Shown: positions 24,101 through 35,813, numbered from the stretch's first letter. The stretch is DNA of 64,000 nt from Linnemannia elongata (GCA_036320915.1 JAXBDG010000016.1:1426001-1490000), one strand, 5' to 3'. Program-made: numbers and translations. Notes: generated by a model not told the origin, from the sequence alone.

Positions 24101-27100
24101 TCTATTGGTAGCTTTTCTCCGAGCGTTTTTCCAGCACGCGTACACTACTCCGATGTTTCCCTGTCGCGGACAAAAATCCGAGCTGCCGATAAAAGCTGTT
24201 GCTGGCATGGATACCATCTTGAGAGGCCATGTTTTACCTTCCAGTGTTGAGGCGAGAGTATTTGCTTGGCTCAGAGAAGGAGGTCGCTCCATTGCTGAGA
24301 TTCCATTCAGTCTTCAGCGGTGTTTGATGCGCGAGTGGAACCGTGATCCCGCTCGTCCATTCAAGCAGCTTGACTGCAATTTGCTCCGCACATGCCTCCG
24401 TCAGGATCCAGATTTCATTCCCCGGCAGATGAAGTCGTTGGAGGACAAGCAGTGGATCTTGGAGGAGATTTTCAGGCCATTGGAAGATAGTCGCATCGCC
24501 GTGCAGGAGCCTCTCACAGGACTTGCCGTTGTGCCATTGTTGAGTGGAGAATGGAAGCCCCTCTGCTCCTCCCCGGTATACTACATTGCAACCGCCCAGG
24601 CAAGAGAGTTGATTGAGGGCAAGAACCAGCTGGTGGACGTAGATGTGTTTGGTAGCTTGTTTCTTCAGCGAATCAAGGAAGCATTGGTCAAGGGTCCATC
24701 CTTCGGCATAGAGGATATTCCGCTTGATATTTTTGCGTCTATCTTTCTCTCTGAGAACCCGGATGGTGTTTCGGAGGTCAAGCGATCGAGTACGTGGGAA
24801 TATTTGGAACAGTTTGGTGATCTGACGCCAGTTCAAGAGCTGCCGATTGTGAAGACCACGTCTGGCTCCGTGGTAACCTTAGCCAAGGCGGAGAGTGGGT
24901 TGGACATTTCAACAGCATGTCTAGAGAAGAACACGATTCGAATTATGACCGAGTTCTTCCACAGGCTAGGGGTTGTGATGTTTGACGCGTCCCAGCATCG
25001 AGGCCACCAGTATCTCCGAGACCTCAAGATCGACTATACCGAACGTCGTGTCCTCGAGTTGATTTCCAGGCACTGGCCCATCCATGCCTCGTCGTTTGCG
25101 ATATCTGCCGAGGAAGCTGGTTTCCTGCGCAACATGATCGGCTCCCAACACCGCAACTGCAAAACCTCTGTTCTTACCACTCTCGGAGGTCTCCCTATTT
25201 GGAGAAGCTATGGTGCTTCAAGTGCTACTCTGCGCTCGGCCTCTGGATCCTTGTACCTGACAGACCACGAGAGCCTCCAAAATCTGGGTCAACACCCCAC
25301 CATTCTTCACGAGACCAGAAGCACGTTCCCATTCGACAAAATGGGTGCCACTCCGATTCAAGCAGCGATTGTTCTACGTGATCACCTCAGGCCCAAGTTT
25401 GCATCCAACAAGCTGCAGTGCACCGGAGCTACGAAAGCGGCCTACCTTAGTCTCTGCCGGAGTCTCGTGGCGACCGCGAATCTCAAGGACAATCAAGATG
25501 CTTATGCGGCCATGCAAGTTTTGAATCATTCTTCTTGCTTCTTGGCATGCGATGGGTCATTTCGGAGTCTGGCCAGCATGCTCATTCCGCACGAATCGCT
25601 CACATCGACAATCTTCGCCAACCAGCAGTATCGATTCCCCGATCAAGAGCTTTACACCATTCTTGTCAGTCGGAAGGTTAAGCCCGATATCCGTAAAGCG
25701 TCTAGTCCAGGAGTGGTGGAGGAATGCGCAGAGTTTGTTTTGGGAGAGATTGCTGGTGGTACTGGCAATGCGGGCCAAATTCTTGCACGCGCCACTCGCC
25801 TTGTACAGTACATTTACAGTAACCCAGGAAGCACAAACTGGATGAACCCCAAGTGGAAATTCGTGCCCCGCGAGATGACGCCCGAGTATCCCTACAACCA
25901 ACACGCCCCGGACTTGCCCCGTTACATGTCCTTTTCCGCCCTTTGCTTTCCCGTGGATCGTGACTACCTTTGGACTCAGCGAGGGTTCTTCCCACAGAAT
26001 CTTGTCCCTCCGTCCATATTCAAGAACCAGCACCCTAACGTTGGCAAGTATACTTGGCCGGAGTCCTGTAAACATCTTGAGGTCTTGGTCAGGGATATTT
26101 CCCCTACGTTAAAGACCACGGAACAGCAGCTCACCTTCAAAGCGACAATCTTCAAGATCTACCAGACGTTTGAAGACCGCGGATCCGAGAGTCAAACCGT
26201 GAGCGACAGCATAAAAAGGTCATTTGGCGAGGTCATGACTGTGCCCTACATTATCAACGGCGATGACATGGATCCGACCAAGGCTGAGTCGTGGGTCTGG
26301 CCTCGAGACCTTGTCTTTGGGATCGATCACAAGATTGGTGGTCACCAACCAGCCCATCCGTCTCTGCTCAAGTTCCGGAACTTTCTGGTGTCTGTCGGTG
26401 CTAACGAGATGAAGCATATTGCTGGTCAAGTCAATGTTCGTCCGAGGCGCAAGGTTGGAGAGCTGGAAGACCGGATCACGACGTACTTTGAGACACAGGA
26501 CGAGAAGAATGGGTTTATGGATGTCAAGTTTGTCTTTGAGGGCGGCAAGTCGATTCTGGCACACAAGTTTGTACTGGCGAGCATGAGCGAGGAGGTTATC
26601 CGGCAGCTCACTGGTCCTTGGGCTCTGACTGCTCACCGTGATCCCTCGAACCCGGCGATCGATATCATCCAGAAGGAGGACGACTATGTCACCTTCTGGG
26701 GTCTGTTGTATTTTATCTACACGGACGACTTGACTGGCACAAATGGGCCACCCACCCTTTCGGCGGCCTTAAAGTCTTTCAAAGAACTGGAGGCAGAGGA
26801 CCAGCTGTCACAACGCGTCGAGTACCTCGTGGCTCTGCAACACCTTGCAGATTTCTACCGAGCAGATCGCCTCAAGGGTTTGATTGCACAGGAGCTGATG
26901 CTGCCCGGCAAGGTCATATACAGTAACGTTTTTGATATCCGAGAGCATGCTGAGATGAACAGGGATGCGAGTGTGGTCAGTTACTGTAACCAGTTCATTG
27001 GAGTCAAGGAGAACGCGTCGCTGATTGAGAAGTATCTCGAGGATGAGGTTGTTTCTGTCCAGGCCAAGCTGGTTACCCTTGACCGATATCTTGGAGACGA

Positions 27101-27251
27101 GAACGCTCAGGATGTCCCTAGGGAGGTTGCTCAGCTGGAAGGTGGTGCCAAGCTGAAAGGTGGTGTTGAGGAGGTGTCCGCGAGAGAGGCCTTACAGGCA
27201 GAGTTGGAGGACCTGCGAGGTCATCTGAGAGAACTAAAGATGAAGCACTAG
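18156..27251 (+). CDS. giant sacsin-like protein with C-terminal BTB domain
   Basis: Five exons: 18156-18583, 18739-19039, 19148-20343, 20447-22941 and 23053-27251, 2872 residues. Two sacsin repeats are visible, each starting with an Hsp90-like ATPase fold. The first has IARELLQNSDDAG (residues 41-53) and GQMGIGFNSIYHLTD (about 135-149); the second has IFNEYLQNASDAG (about 1405-1417) and VGRHGLGFNSAYHFTD (about 1477-1492). In both, N and D of the ATP site and the GxGFNS loop are kept. Residues about 2625-2740 form a BTB domain (DVKFVFEGGKSILAHKFVLAS... YFIYTDDL), and the last 40 residues look like a coiled coil. Human sacsin instead has three repeats, a ubiquitin-like start and DnaJ/HEPN ends; none is seen here. 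BTB suggests a Cul3 adaptor, so a chaperone-linked ubiquitin role is my inference. Confidence 0.93.
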
Positions 27252-27276
27252 GTCTTTCTTTGTAGCACGGAGGGAG

Positions 27277-27319
<43 letters not shown>

Positions 27320-27903
27320 CAACAATAGTTTGTCTTATCACTGCACCATCCACCACCCATGCGAGAACTCGGCCCAGATCCATTTCCTTATCCTTCTCTA
27401 ATTGACTGGCCAGGCCCTTTCTATGCGACGACGGGTACCTTTCCTCCCTGACAGCAAAAACGATCAGTTCTTGATGTCGGTTGCCCAGTGTTTTCTTGGC
27501 TCTAGAGCGGCTCTTTGGATTGATTTAAACTAAGAATGGGTGGGAAGCAACGCTGTATATATGAAAAGACTACAAGATGAGGAACCAACGAGAGCATGAG
27601 GAAACGTAACTATGAACGGCGATTGCCTCCAACCCACATGAAGGCGCTCAAATGGTTGCACAAAGGGAAAACAGGAAAAAAAAAAAAGTGAGCGCGGGCA
27701 ATGGAATCCTCCCATGGGACGCAGGGCAGAACCATAGCGGGAATATGGGATGGGCAGAGCCATTCACTTCCTTCTTTCTTCTGTTCCCACTCAGCGCCCT
27801 TTTCATCCTTTCTCCCTTTTTCATTTTTGCTCATCTTTCATCCTTCACTTACACCTCCCATCTCTCATTCATTCATCTTCCTTCCCATCATCAAACCATC
27901 ATC
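27252..27903. other. intergenic region
   Basis: Between two plus-strand genes; it holds a 38-A run just after the sacsin-like stop and a pyrimidine-rich leader at about 27770-27900 before the monooxygenase ATG. No gene is seen. Confidence 0.5.
27281..27318. repeat. A38 homopolymer
   Basis: Run of 38 A starting 30 bp after the stop codon of the sacsin-like gene. That gene has four introns, so the run is not the tail of a retrocopy. Confidence 0.95.
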
Positions 27904-29916
27904 ATGGAGATCAACCCAGCGGTTACATTCAAACACGACCGCACAGTCATGTACGCAAAGCGTCCCAAGGTCCTAATCGTCGGAGCCGGTCTAGGAGGCC
28001 TCACCCTTGGCATGATTCTCCAAAAGACCGATATCCCCTATGAGATCATCGAACGCGCCTCCGAAGTCAAGCCCCTCGGTACTTAACCCCCTTTTCAGCT
28101 ACACATGCGGTGAATATATACCCAAAATGAAAAATGCATGTTGAGAGTCGTATATCTGATCTCCCTTTTTTTTGAACGAAAACAAACCAACAGGTGCGGG
28201 GATCGTTATCAATTGCACGGTGACACCTGCATTCAAACAATGCGGTATCTACGACGAATTTGTCTCTATCAGCAAGGCATTGGACACTATCAATATTAGT
28301 AATGAGGAGCGAGGAATCGAGTTTGTCATCGCCGATAACGAGGACCCCGCCAAGAGGTAACAACCCTGTTTGCATCTTCTATGTTTCGTCAACCTTCCAA
28401 AACGATACTGATACAAAATCTTTTTGTTATCTTCACCCCATGTGAACTAGATACGGTACAGGAAGCAGATTAATAACACGCCCAAAACTCTACGACTTAC
28501 TCCTCCGCCAAGTACCCCCCGAACGAATCCACATGTCTAAAAAGGTCCTCTCAACCCACCAAGGTGGAAACGGCGTCCTCGTCCGGTGCGCAGATGGGTC
28601 TGAATACGAGGGCGATATCCTTGTTGGAGCCGATGGGGCCTACAGCGCCGTCCGCCAGAACCTCTACTCCCAACTCAACAAAGACAATCGACTCCCCGCT
28701 TCCGACGCTTTGCCATTGCCCTTCACGAATGTGTGTCTCGTCGGGCAGACGCGTCCCCTGACAGCGGCAGAGTTCCCGGATCTGGAGAAGGCCAATTGTC
28801 AGTTTTATAACACCTTGTCAAAAGACACGCCTTATGCATGGATGACGCTGACGACAAAGGAAAACACGGTCTGCTTCCTGGTGATTCAGTTCTTGACGAC
28901 GGAGACTAGCAAGGATAATGACGCCTTCCGAAACTCAGAGTGGGGTCCTGAGGCGGCTCTGGCCATGAGCGAAGAGGTTCGCCATTTTCCCATCATCAGC
29001 GGAGGCAGCAATGGTGGAGAAAAACTGGCCCTGGGAGATCTTTTTGATCTGGCGCCCAAGGAGTACATGTCCAAGGTCATGTTGGAGGAGAAGGTTTTCA
29101 AGACCTGGTACGACTGCCGGACCGTCCTCCTTGGCGATGGTAACTTTTTCTTGCAAACCTTGTCGCAGATTTTTGCTTTTTGCATGTTTTTTTTTGAGGT
29201 ATCGTTTTAATGCCAACCTTTAATTTCTTTGCACCCTTGCCCTCTTCATCTAGCATGCCACAAGGTAATCTCTCGTACTTCGTCTTAAAAATACACCCAT
29301 GTGTCTCCACCCACCGCTTAAAACTAACCCTATTTGCCCATCTTAACAAATAGTTGAACCCATCAGGAGGAGCAGGAGCAACGAACGCGCTCCACGACGC
29401 AATCGTCCTAGCGAACTACATTCACGCCCTCCCCGATCACCCGATCACCGACGAGATCGAAGCAGCCTTCAAGGCCTACCAGGATGAGCGTATCAAATGG
29501 GTCCAGTCTGCCTTTGAGACTAGTCAGACCTTCAGGAACATGGTAGACAAGGTATATATCCTCCCCTTTTTTTATTATCTTCCATTTCTTCTACCCTTCC
29601 ATGGAACAGCCTTTGTTTTTGTCATCAAGGCGTATTAACACCACACAACACTTTTGTTTTTGTCGATGTATTGTAAACGAAATAGGGTGCAAAGGCGAGG
29701 ATAACACGATTCGTGATGAAGAACTTGCCTGGTTGGGCATTCTCGAAATTCGAAGAGCGCATGTTCAGCAACCGACCCCAGATTTACTTCTTACCCCGGG
29801 ATGAGACTGAGGTGACCATGAAGCCTGCCTATCAGCCCAGTTTGTACGCTGGCAGAGCTAAGGAGACCACGGCAACAAGTACAGCCTCAGCCTCGCCTGC
29901 GGTTGCGGTTGTTTGA
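27904..29916 (+). CDS. FAD-dependent aromatic-type monooxygenase
   Basis: Six exons: 27904-28078, 28194-28356, 28451-29139, 29254-29264, 29354-29551 and 29686-29916, 488 residues. The dinucleotide-binding GAGLGG lies at residues 27-32 (VLIVGAGLGGLTLGMIL), followed by an acid at the end of strand 2 (YEIIERA). The middle carries ILVGADGAYSAVR, the DG motif region, at about residue 171. The FAD ribityl motif reads GDACHKLNPSGGAGATNALHDA near residue 341. This is the FAD_binding_3 (PHBH-type) family, which hydroxylates small aromatic or polyketide substrates using NAD(P)H; the substrate is not predictable. The motif GDACHK is only made by an 11-nt exon. No membrane anchor is evident. A decayed copy of the last two exons lies at 32.1-32.7 kb. 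Confidence 0.92.
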
Positions 29917-30500
29917 AACATTGAATGAACAGTAAAGATGATAATAAAGGCGGACATCAAGGCAGACACTTTTTCGTGCTTATTTTCTTTGGGCATTAGG
30001 AACGGATTATAAAGCGAGAAAGGACGTAGCAATGGAATGACGGCAGAAAAGAGTCGAAGGAAGGGGGGAAGACAAGGTGGGAAGAACGATACACAGGGAA
30101 CTGCCCATAAAATAAAATTATGCAAAAGAGGTAGCAAAATAAATTGATTCATGCATTTCTATTACCTTCCTCCTTTTTTCTTTCCATTGCTTCGCCATTC
30201 ATCCTTCCTTCTTCCCACACATTCAGCCATCAATACACTGTCCTTTTCCACACTCCTTCTCCCTTTCCTCCATATTTTCCTCCTTTTCTGATACAGCACC
30301 TCTTTCCTCCTTCATACATATTGACTCGTGCATTTCTATTCTTCCTTTCTCTTTCTTTTTTCTATCTTTTACCTCTTCATTCACATTTCCCTCCTGTCCA
30401 CACACTCAAACATCAACACGCTTCCTCTCCACCTTGTAACTCATTTTCCTTTTTTGCTGATATAACCACTTGTTCTTACTCCACCATATCGCCTGACAAC
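29917..30500. other. intergenic region
   Basis: Downstream of the monooxygenase and upstream of the ubiquitin/RING gene. An open frame runs into the latter from 30144, but it is a pyrimidine-rich leader coding for Ser, Phe, Pro and Leu only, so I place the start at 30501. Confidence 0.6.
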
Positions 30501-31568
30501 ATGGGAGGGTCACTCGATATCATCATCGCCAACAAAGGCCCGGACGATACAATCAACGTCCGCTACAAACCAGACGAGCCCATCTTCTTCCTCCTCAAGC
30601 GCATTCATGCACGGCTCGGAACCAACGAAACCTCCATCGAACGCCAAGACCTGTTCCTCAATGGCATGGAACTCAAGGACCATAACCAGACCATGGATAA
30701 CTACCGCATTTTTGGCAACACCTTGACCTACCGCGCCATACCCATTCCTGTCCAAGCCGAGGGAGAGATTACCCTCTATGTCAAGACACTCTCTGGCATG
30801 GTAATCACCCTCTTCTGCTCTTTGGATGCAACAATCGATCGCGTCAAGCAGCTTATGCAGGAAAGAGAAGGGACTCCTCCAGACCAGCAGCGACTCATAT
30901 TTGCAGGCAAACAGCTCGAGGATGGCCGCACGCTTTATGATTACAACATCCAGCACAAATCGACTCTCCATTTGGTTCTGAGACTGCGCGGGGGCGGGAC
31001 CCTTCCCGGAATCGTATTCGCCGACGTCTCGAATGCCTCGGGAGTCATCAAGGTCCAATTCTCGGACACTGCTCCTCCAGGTCGAATTGTTAGTCCTGGT
31101 ACCAACGTCGAGTGCAAGTGTGAGTGCACCTCCCCCCACAAGGTTATCTGCCAGAAGAAGCTCGGCACTCTAGAACTCTCTCAAGCTACCTTCATCTGCC
31201 CGAACTGCAACAGATCTGACCGCATCACCCCCATCACCATCGGATTCATGCAGTGCAAGTACCGCTTCCACGGGATCAAGCTCTCCGGGGAGCAATACAC
31301 TTCGGACTGGAGGAAGGTCACCAAGGACGACTGTTACCAGGTGTTCAAGCCCGATAAGCAAGTGCATTGGCGCCGATTGGTTATCGAGTCTGCAGGTCTG
31401 CGGGAGCACGATGAGTGCTCAATTTGCCTGGAACAACTTAGGAAGTTTCACACCCTGGGTTGCGGTCATCAATTTCATGCAGAGTGCATTGAGCAATGGG
31501 ATGGGTCCTGTCCCAACTGTCGATACAACAGGCACCTCGTCAGCGGCCATGAAGTGGTGAGGTGGTAG
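30501..31568 (+). CDS. ubiquitin-like/ubiquitin tandem fused to a RING-H2 finger
   Basis: Single exon, 355 residues. Residues 4-80 form a divergent ubiquitin-like domain ([16 protein letters not shown]... [10 protein letters not shown]). Residues 89-166 are a much better ubiquitin: [14 protein letters not shown], then [20 protein letters not shown] and [10 protein letters not shown]. Lysines equal to ubiquitin K48 and K63 are present (AGKQLEDG and QHKSTLHL). A Cys-rich middle domain follows with CKCEC, FICPNC and MQCKYRFHG. The C-terminal RING-H2 runs from CSIC near residue 305 to CPNC near 338, with C-G-H and H-A-E-C ligands. This should be a ubiquitin E3 ligase; the intact LRLRGG followed by GTLPG could be cut by a deubiquitinase. 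Start chosen at the ATG where Ser/Pro-rich leader sequence ends. Confidence 0.85.
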   Translation: MGGSLDIIIANKGPDDTINVRYKPDEPIFFLLKRIHARLGTNETSIERQDLFLNGMELKDHNQTMDNYRIFGNTLTYRAIPIPVQAEGEITLYVKTLSGMVITLFCSLDATIDRVKQLMQEREGTPPDQQRLIFAGKQLEDGRTLYDYNIQHKSTLHLVLRLRGGGTLPGIVFADVSNASGVIKVQFSDTAPPGRIVSPGTNVECKCECTSPHKVICQKKLGTLELSQATFICPNCNRSDRITPITIGFMQCKYRFHGIKLSGEQYTSDWRKVTKDDCYQVFKPDKQVHWRRLVIESAGLREHDECSICLEQLRKFHTLGCGHQFHAECIEQWDGSCPNCRYNRHLVSGHEVVRW

Positions 31569-32076
31569 TTCGGTGAGAAGACACTGGCATTATGGCATTA
31601 TGTCGGGATCAATTGTGTCTAGTCTATAGGAGCACTTGAATGAAAGAAATATATGACCTGCATTTTGTGCTGGTATCCCATATCCATGTGGGAAATGGTT
31701 TAGTCAATTAGAGATATCGTCAATTATATGACATTTTATATTTGCATGGCTCTCGTACGCATGCTCGTGGTGATTGAGTGTAGATTATTGTCAAGCCTAA
31801 GCGAGCCAACAAACTCGTCTCTGGTCGATCAGGCGCCGACTGGGTCAACATAAATAAGGTTTGATCAATCCATGTTGGCTGACTGACTGTCCGGCACCCC
31901 TTCCCTCTCTTCCCTCTGTTCCCTTACCCATCTTGTCCTTTACTCCCCACACTATCACACACACGCTGCCTACGAGGAAGCGTTGTCCGTGGACCCATCC
32001 GCCTTTGTCATCTTGCATGGTGCTTCAGATCCATTCCTTTTCTTGCTACTACGACTCAAAACATACCTTCACAATC
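31569..32076. other. intergenic region
   Basis: Downstream of the ubiquitin/RING gene; AT-rich 3' flank, then pyrimidine-rich DNA. No gene is seen. Confidence 0.5.
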
Positions 32077-32735
32077 AATTGAGCCCATCAGGAGCAACAA
32101 ACGCGTCTCACGACGCAAATTGTCCTAAGAACTATACTTACTAATTAGACTTCAGGAACAGGGTAGACAAGATATGTAACCTCTCCTTTTTATTATTCTC
32201 TGCTATTTCTTCTACCTATCGATGGGTCAACCCTTGTTTTCGTGTCAATGGTATTAATACCGCACGGCCATTTTCCTTTCTGGATAGGTTGTAAATGAAA
32301 TAGGGTGCAAAGGCGAGGATAACACGGTCCGTAATGAAGAACCTGCCTGGTTGAGCATTCTCGAAATTTGAAGTGTGCATGTTCAGCAACCGACTTCGGA
32401 TCTATTTCTTGCCCCAGGATAAGACTGAGGTGACCATAAACCTGCTTATCAACCTAATTCGTACGCTGGTAGGGCTAAGGAGACTATGGTAGCAACTACC
32501 GAATTGGACTCACCTGTGGTTGCTGTTGTTTGAAACAACGAATGCAAAGGAAGGATAACAATGTGGGCATCAAGGTACACACTTTTTTTTGTTTATTGCT
32601 GCGGGTTACAGGAATGGAAAATAAGGCAGAGGAAGGATGTAGCCGAACAATGAAAGTAGAACTAGACAAAAGAAAAAAAAAAAAAAAAAAAAAAAAATGG
32701 AGAAATGAAGAAATAAAGACGTACAGGGACTGCTG
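32077..32735 (+). pseudogene. decayed copy of the 3' end of the FAD monooxygenase gene
   Basis: From the words GAGCCCATCAGGAGCAACAAACGCG to about 32735 this stretch follows 29357-30100 of the monooxygenase gene, with many substitutions and small deletions. It keeps recognisable parts of exon 5, of the intron between exons 5 and 6 (including the ATGAAATAG acceptor), of exon 6 (GGGTGCAAAGGCGAGGATAA, TTCAGCAACCGAC) and of the 3' UTR. A stop, TGA, interrupts the exon 6 frame after CTGGT, and a large part of exon 5 is missing. The retained intron means DNA duplication and not a processed copy. The left boundary is approximate. It has the same orientation as the source gene. Confidence 0.8.
32673..32697. 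repeat. A25 homopolymer
   Basis: Run of 25 A inside the region similar to the monooxygenase 3' UTR; the source gene does not carry it, so it expanded after duplication or was lost from the source. Confidence 0.85.
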
Positions 32736-33882
32736 ATAAGCACAACAACTCGTTTTCTTTTGTCTCCTCCTTTTTGTTGATTTGCGCAGCGCATTGCTAC
32801 TATTGCTTCGCCCAACACCACTCTTACGGACAATCGGGCGCAAGGGGCGTAAAGTAACAGAGTCGAAAGAGGAAACGACGAGAGGAGACAAGGAACAGAA
32901 GGGTTACCTAACGCAGGCATAACCGAACAGGGAATAGACTCAACGGTCTTTCCACCTACTTGCTGCTTGGACGCCTTCCTTATCATTCTATTTTTCTTAT
33001 CAGATCCTTTTTTTTTTTTCAGGGGGCACAACAACAACAAAGAAGCTAACAGGTATAATCATCATCACGCAACCCCTCAAGCCAGACCATTGCTCTCCTT
33101 TCCCGCGCCTTGTGCTCCGTTCCTCACATGTATGTTCCCTCCCAAAAAGTGCGCTGACTCTCTGTGCGTGTCTATCCGCGTGTGTGATACCAATTCCCTT
33201 CTCTCCCTTTTTTCTTCTCTATTCCACGTTTTTCGTGGAACCCACCCAATCCCCTTCTTCTTCTCTCCCCTTCTCTTTACATTCACCAGAAGTACATTTC
33301 CCTCCTCTTCCCTGCCTCCCCTCTCTCCCCTGCTTCCCGTCTTTTCCCATAGTTCCCTTGTCCTGCCCAGAACACACAAATTTCCCAGGGGCGGGTGAGA
33401 CGGATGAACCTAATAAGGATTCTCAGCCGTTAGTCAATTTTTTTTCTTTTTCTCTCGAGGCCCACAGAGAGTATTTTTTTTTCAGGGTCCGTCAGCCGCT
33501 GCTCTCTCCTTCCCTTCGTCATCATAGAGAAACCCACGAGGTAAAGCAAACAAACGAACAGGAAGGAAAAAAAAAAAAAATAGGAAGGAGAAAAAGTTAG
33601 CCCCTCTGGTTTCGTAACTTGGCGTCAATTGAACCTGCCCCTGGTAACCTTCACACCTGCCATACCCCCCGCCCCTTCCTCTACCATGTTTCTCAAAACC
33701 CCCATTCTGTAGAAAAGGTATTCTTGAATGCTGGTTTATTGTTCTTGTTTTTGCAGTCAAAAAGTGAAAAATAGGGGTTGGGTTTCGAAAAATGCTATAT
33801 GACAATGGTTTGTTTTGTGTAATTATGTTAAATGCGCAATGCTAACATTCTCAATCGTGTGTGTACGACAAAGTGAGAGAAT
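32736..33882. other. intergenic region
   Basis: Pyrimidine-rich DNA on the plus strand with open frames of Ser, Pro, Phe and Leu only. No domain or splice pattern supports a gene. Confidence 0.5.
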
Positions 33883-35181
33883 TTAAGCAGAGGAAGCAAA
33901 GAACTCCTTGGATCCAGCGACATCAGGCTTGATGGTCGACTGGCCCTTCTGCCATCCGATGGGGCAGACCTCACCGTGCTATTAGTTATGTCAAAAGTGA
34001 GAGAGAGGAAGAAGAAAAAAAGGCGTTAGAAAGTGAAGGGATGGTTCCATTGCTTTGTTTGTTTGTTGTTGGCGCTTACGAGTTGCTCCGCCCAGGGCTC
34101 ACAACCACTACCACAACACTCTTTTTTTCAAAACAAACACAAACACACAAACAACAACAGGCATCACAAGAAAAAAAAAAGTCCTTGATACATACCTCAT
34201 CGGTGAACTGGAAAGCCTCAACCAAACGGACGACCTCGTCAACGTTACGGCCAACGGGCAAATCGTTAATGGTGATCTGACGAACGACCTGCTTGGGGTC
34301 GATGATGAACAAACCACGGTAAGCAACTCCCTCATCCTCCTTCAAGACACCGTAATCGGTGGCAATCTTCTTGGTGAAGTCAGCAATGATGGGGATCTTC
34401 ATCTCTCCCAAACCACCCTGGTTGCGGGGTGTGTTGACCCAGGCGAGGTGAGAGAACTCAGAGTCGCAGGAGCAGGCGAGGACGGCGGTCTTGAGGCCCG
34501 AGAAGCGCTCGATAGCCTCGGAGAAGGCAATGATCTCAGTGGGGCAGACAAAGCTATTGTTGGTTGTAATTGAATGAAAGGACGAGTCATGAGTTAGATA
34601 TCGTTGTTACTGTTGTTGATGAAAGGATCGACCAGAAAGAGAGTGGTAGGAGCTGTTGAATAGGAAAGAGGGTAGTGTTGATCTGATAGGATATAATAGT
34701 GGATCGACTTAAAACCTCCTGCGCAGCAGTACCAGAATGCCAGCAAATGCTCAAGGCACATCGAGAACAAAAAGGGAAATGGAAACAAAGCCGAAAGGAA
34801 GAGGTTTGTGCGCAGGTTGAAGGAAGTGGTGGTATCTGTGTGTGTCTGTTGTGAAGAAAAAGGATGTCGCTGTTGTCCTTGTTGTTGCCTTGTTGAAAAA
34901 GGGATTTTTAGAAAGTAAAGGAGGAGTAGAAAAAAGGAGGAAAGTAGATCTTCCTGTGCATGCTTCTACTAGACTTCCGTGCAACCAACTGCGAAGCAGC
35001 AAAACAAATAAAGACATTAAACAAAGAAGCAAACAGAGGAGACTTACGTGAAGTCCAAAGGGTAGAAGAAGAGGACGACGTATTGGCCCTTGTACTGCTC
35101 GAGGGTGACCTCCTTGAACTCGCCATCGATGACGGCAGTGGCCTTGAAGGCGGGGGCAATCTTTCCAACGGAGGCGACCAT
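33883..35181 (-). CDS. TSA1: typical 2-Cys peroxiredoxin (Tsa1/Prx1 type)
   Basis: Three exons: 35181-35048, 34553-34196 and 33978-33883, 195 residues, against 196 in yeast Tsa1. The peroxidatic cysteine is C48 in FYPLDFTFVCPTE, split by intron 1 just before TFVC. The resolving cysteine is C169 in GEVCPIGW, at the start of the last exon. The GGLG motif (NQGGLGEM) of peroxide-sensitive eukaryotic enzymes is present; the C-terminal YF motif is altered to FF (KEFFASSA). The enzyme reduces hydrogen peroxide with thioredoxin and can act as a chaperone when overoxidised (family knowledge). A palindromic TGACGTCA lies 250 bp upstream of the ATG. Cytosolic, as no targeting peptide is seen. Confidence 0.97.
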
Positions 35182-35430
35182 TTTGATATATGTGTTTGTG
35201 GTGGTTGTGAGAGGGGGATGAAGGGTTGAAGTGAAGTGAGAGAGAGGGAAGAAAGGAAAAGAAGAAAAAAGAAGCAGATCGATCCGCTTTTATTGGCAAA
35301 AGGTAAACAAACAGTTAACACTTGCGATCGCAGGAAGATAAATTATCTTTTGTCTCTTGATCTGTTGAACTTTTGAAACTCCTCCCCGGCGACCATTTAC
35401 TAGCTAGTGAAGGGCGCTAAACGGCTTGAG

Positions 35431-35438
35431 TGACGTCA
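35431..35438. promoter_or_regulatory. TGACGTCA (CRE/ATF-type site) upstream of the peroxiredoxin
   Basis: Perfect 8-bp palindrome 250 bp before the peroxiredoxin ATG at 35181. In fungi, Atf1/CREB-like bZIP factors bind this core and drive oxidative-stress genes. Regulation of this gene by such a factor is inferred from site and position only. Confidence 0.4.
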
Positions 35439-35813
35439 AATTGAAAAAATTCAAAGACCTGGGACCCCGACATAAAGGGAAATTACTGCCTTTAAACCAT
35501 TCCCGCCAAGTCGCCAAAGACGCTCGTTACCGTCATTACGGATCTCTCCTTACAACGAATTTCTTAAAATTTCGTTTCACCTTCCCATAATCAATTGGTT
35601 CCTAACACTGGGCGTTTTTTTTTCTTGTTTTATTGTTGCGACTTTGCAAAAGGCAATGATACTTTTTTTTGTAGTTTCTTGTTTGTTTGTTAGGGTAAAA
35701 AAAAAGGGGGAGAGATAAAGTTGAATGGTACAAGAGTGTGCGGTTGTGTAAAAAGAAAAAAAAAGAAGAGGCGCAAGAAAAAGCCCAGGTCCAACAGAGA
35801 CGAAAAAGGATTT

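Noticed and set aside
23577..26636. Several long frames on the strand opposite the sacsin-like gene
   Set aside because: They overlap a continuous 1400-codon exon with clear domains; no independent support.
27281..27318. A38 run after the sacsin-like gene as a sign of retrotransposition
   Set aside because: The gene has four introns and no duplication flanks the run; similar runs lie in other intergenic regions.
30144..30500. N-terminal extension of the ubiquitin/RING frame
   Set aside because: The 119 extra codons are low-complexity leader sequence; the ubiquitin-like fold begins just after the ATG at 30501.
32496..33600. Overlapping frames on both strands between the decayed copy and the peroxiredoxin
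   Set aside because: Low complexity, caused by T- and C-rich tracts and the A25 run; no domain or splice logic.
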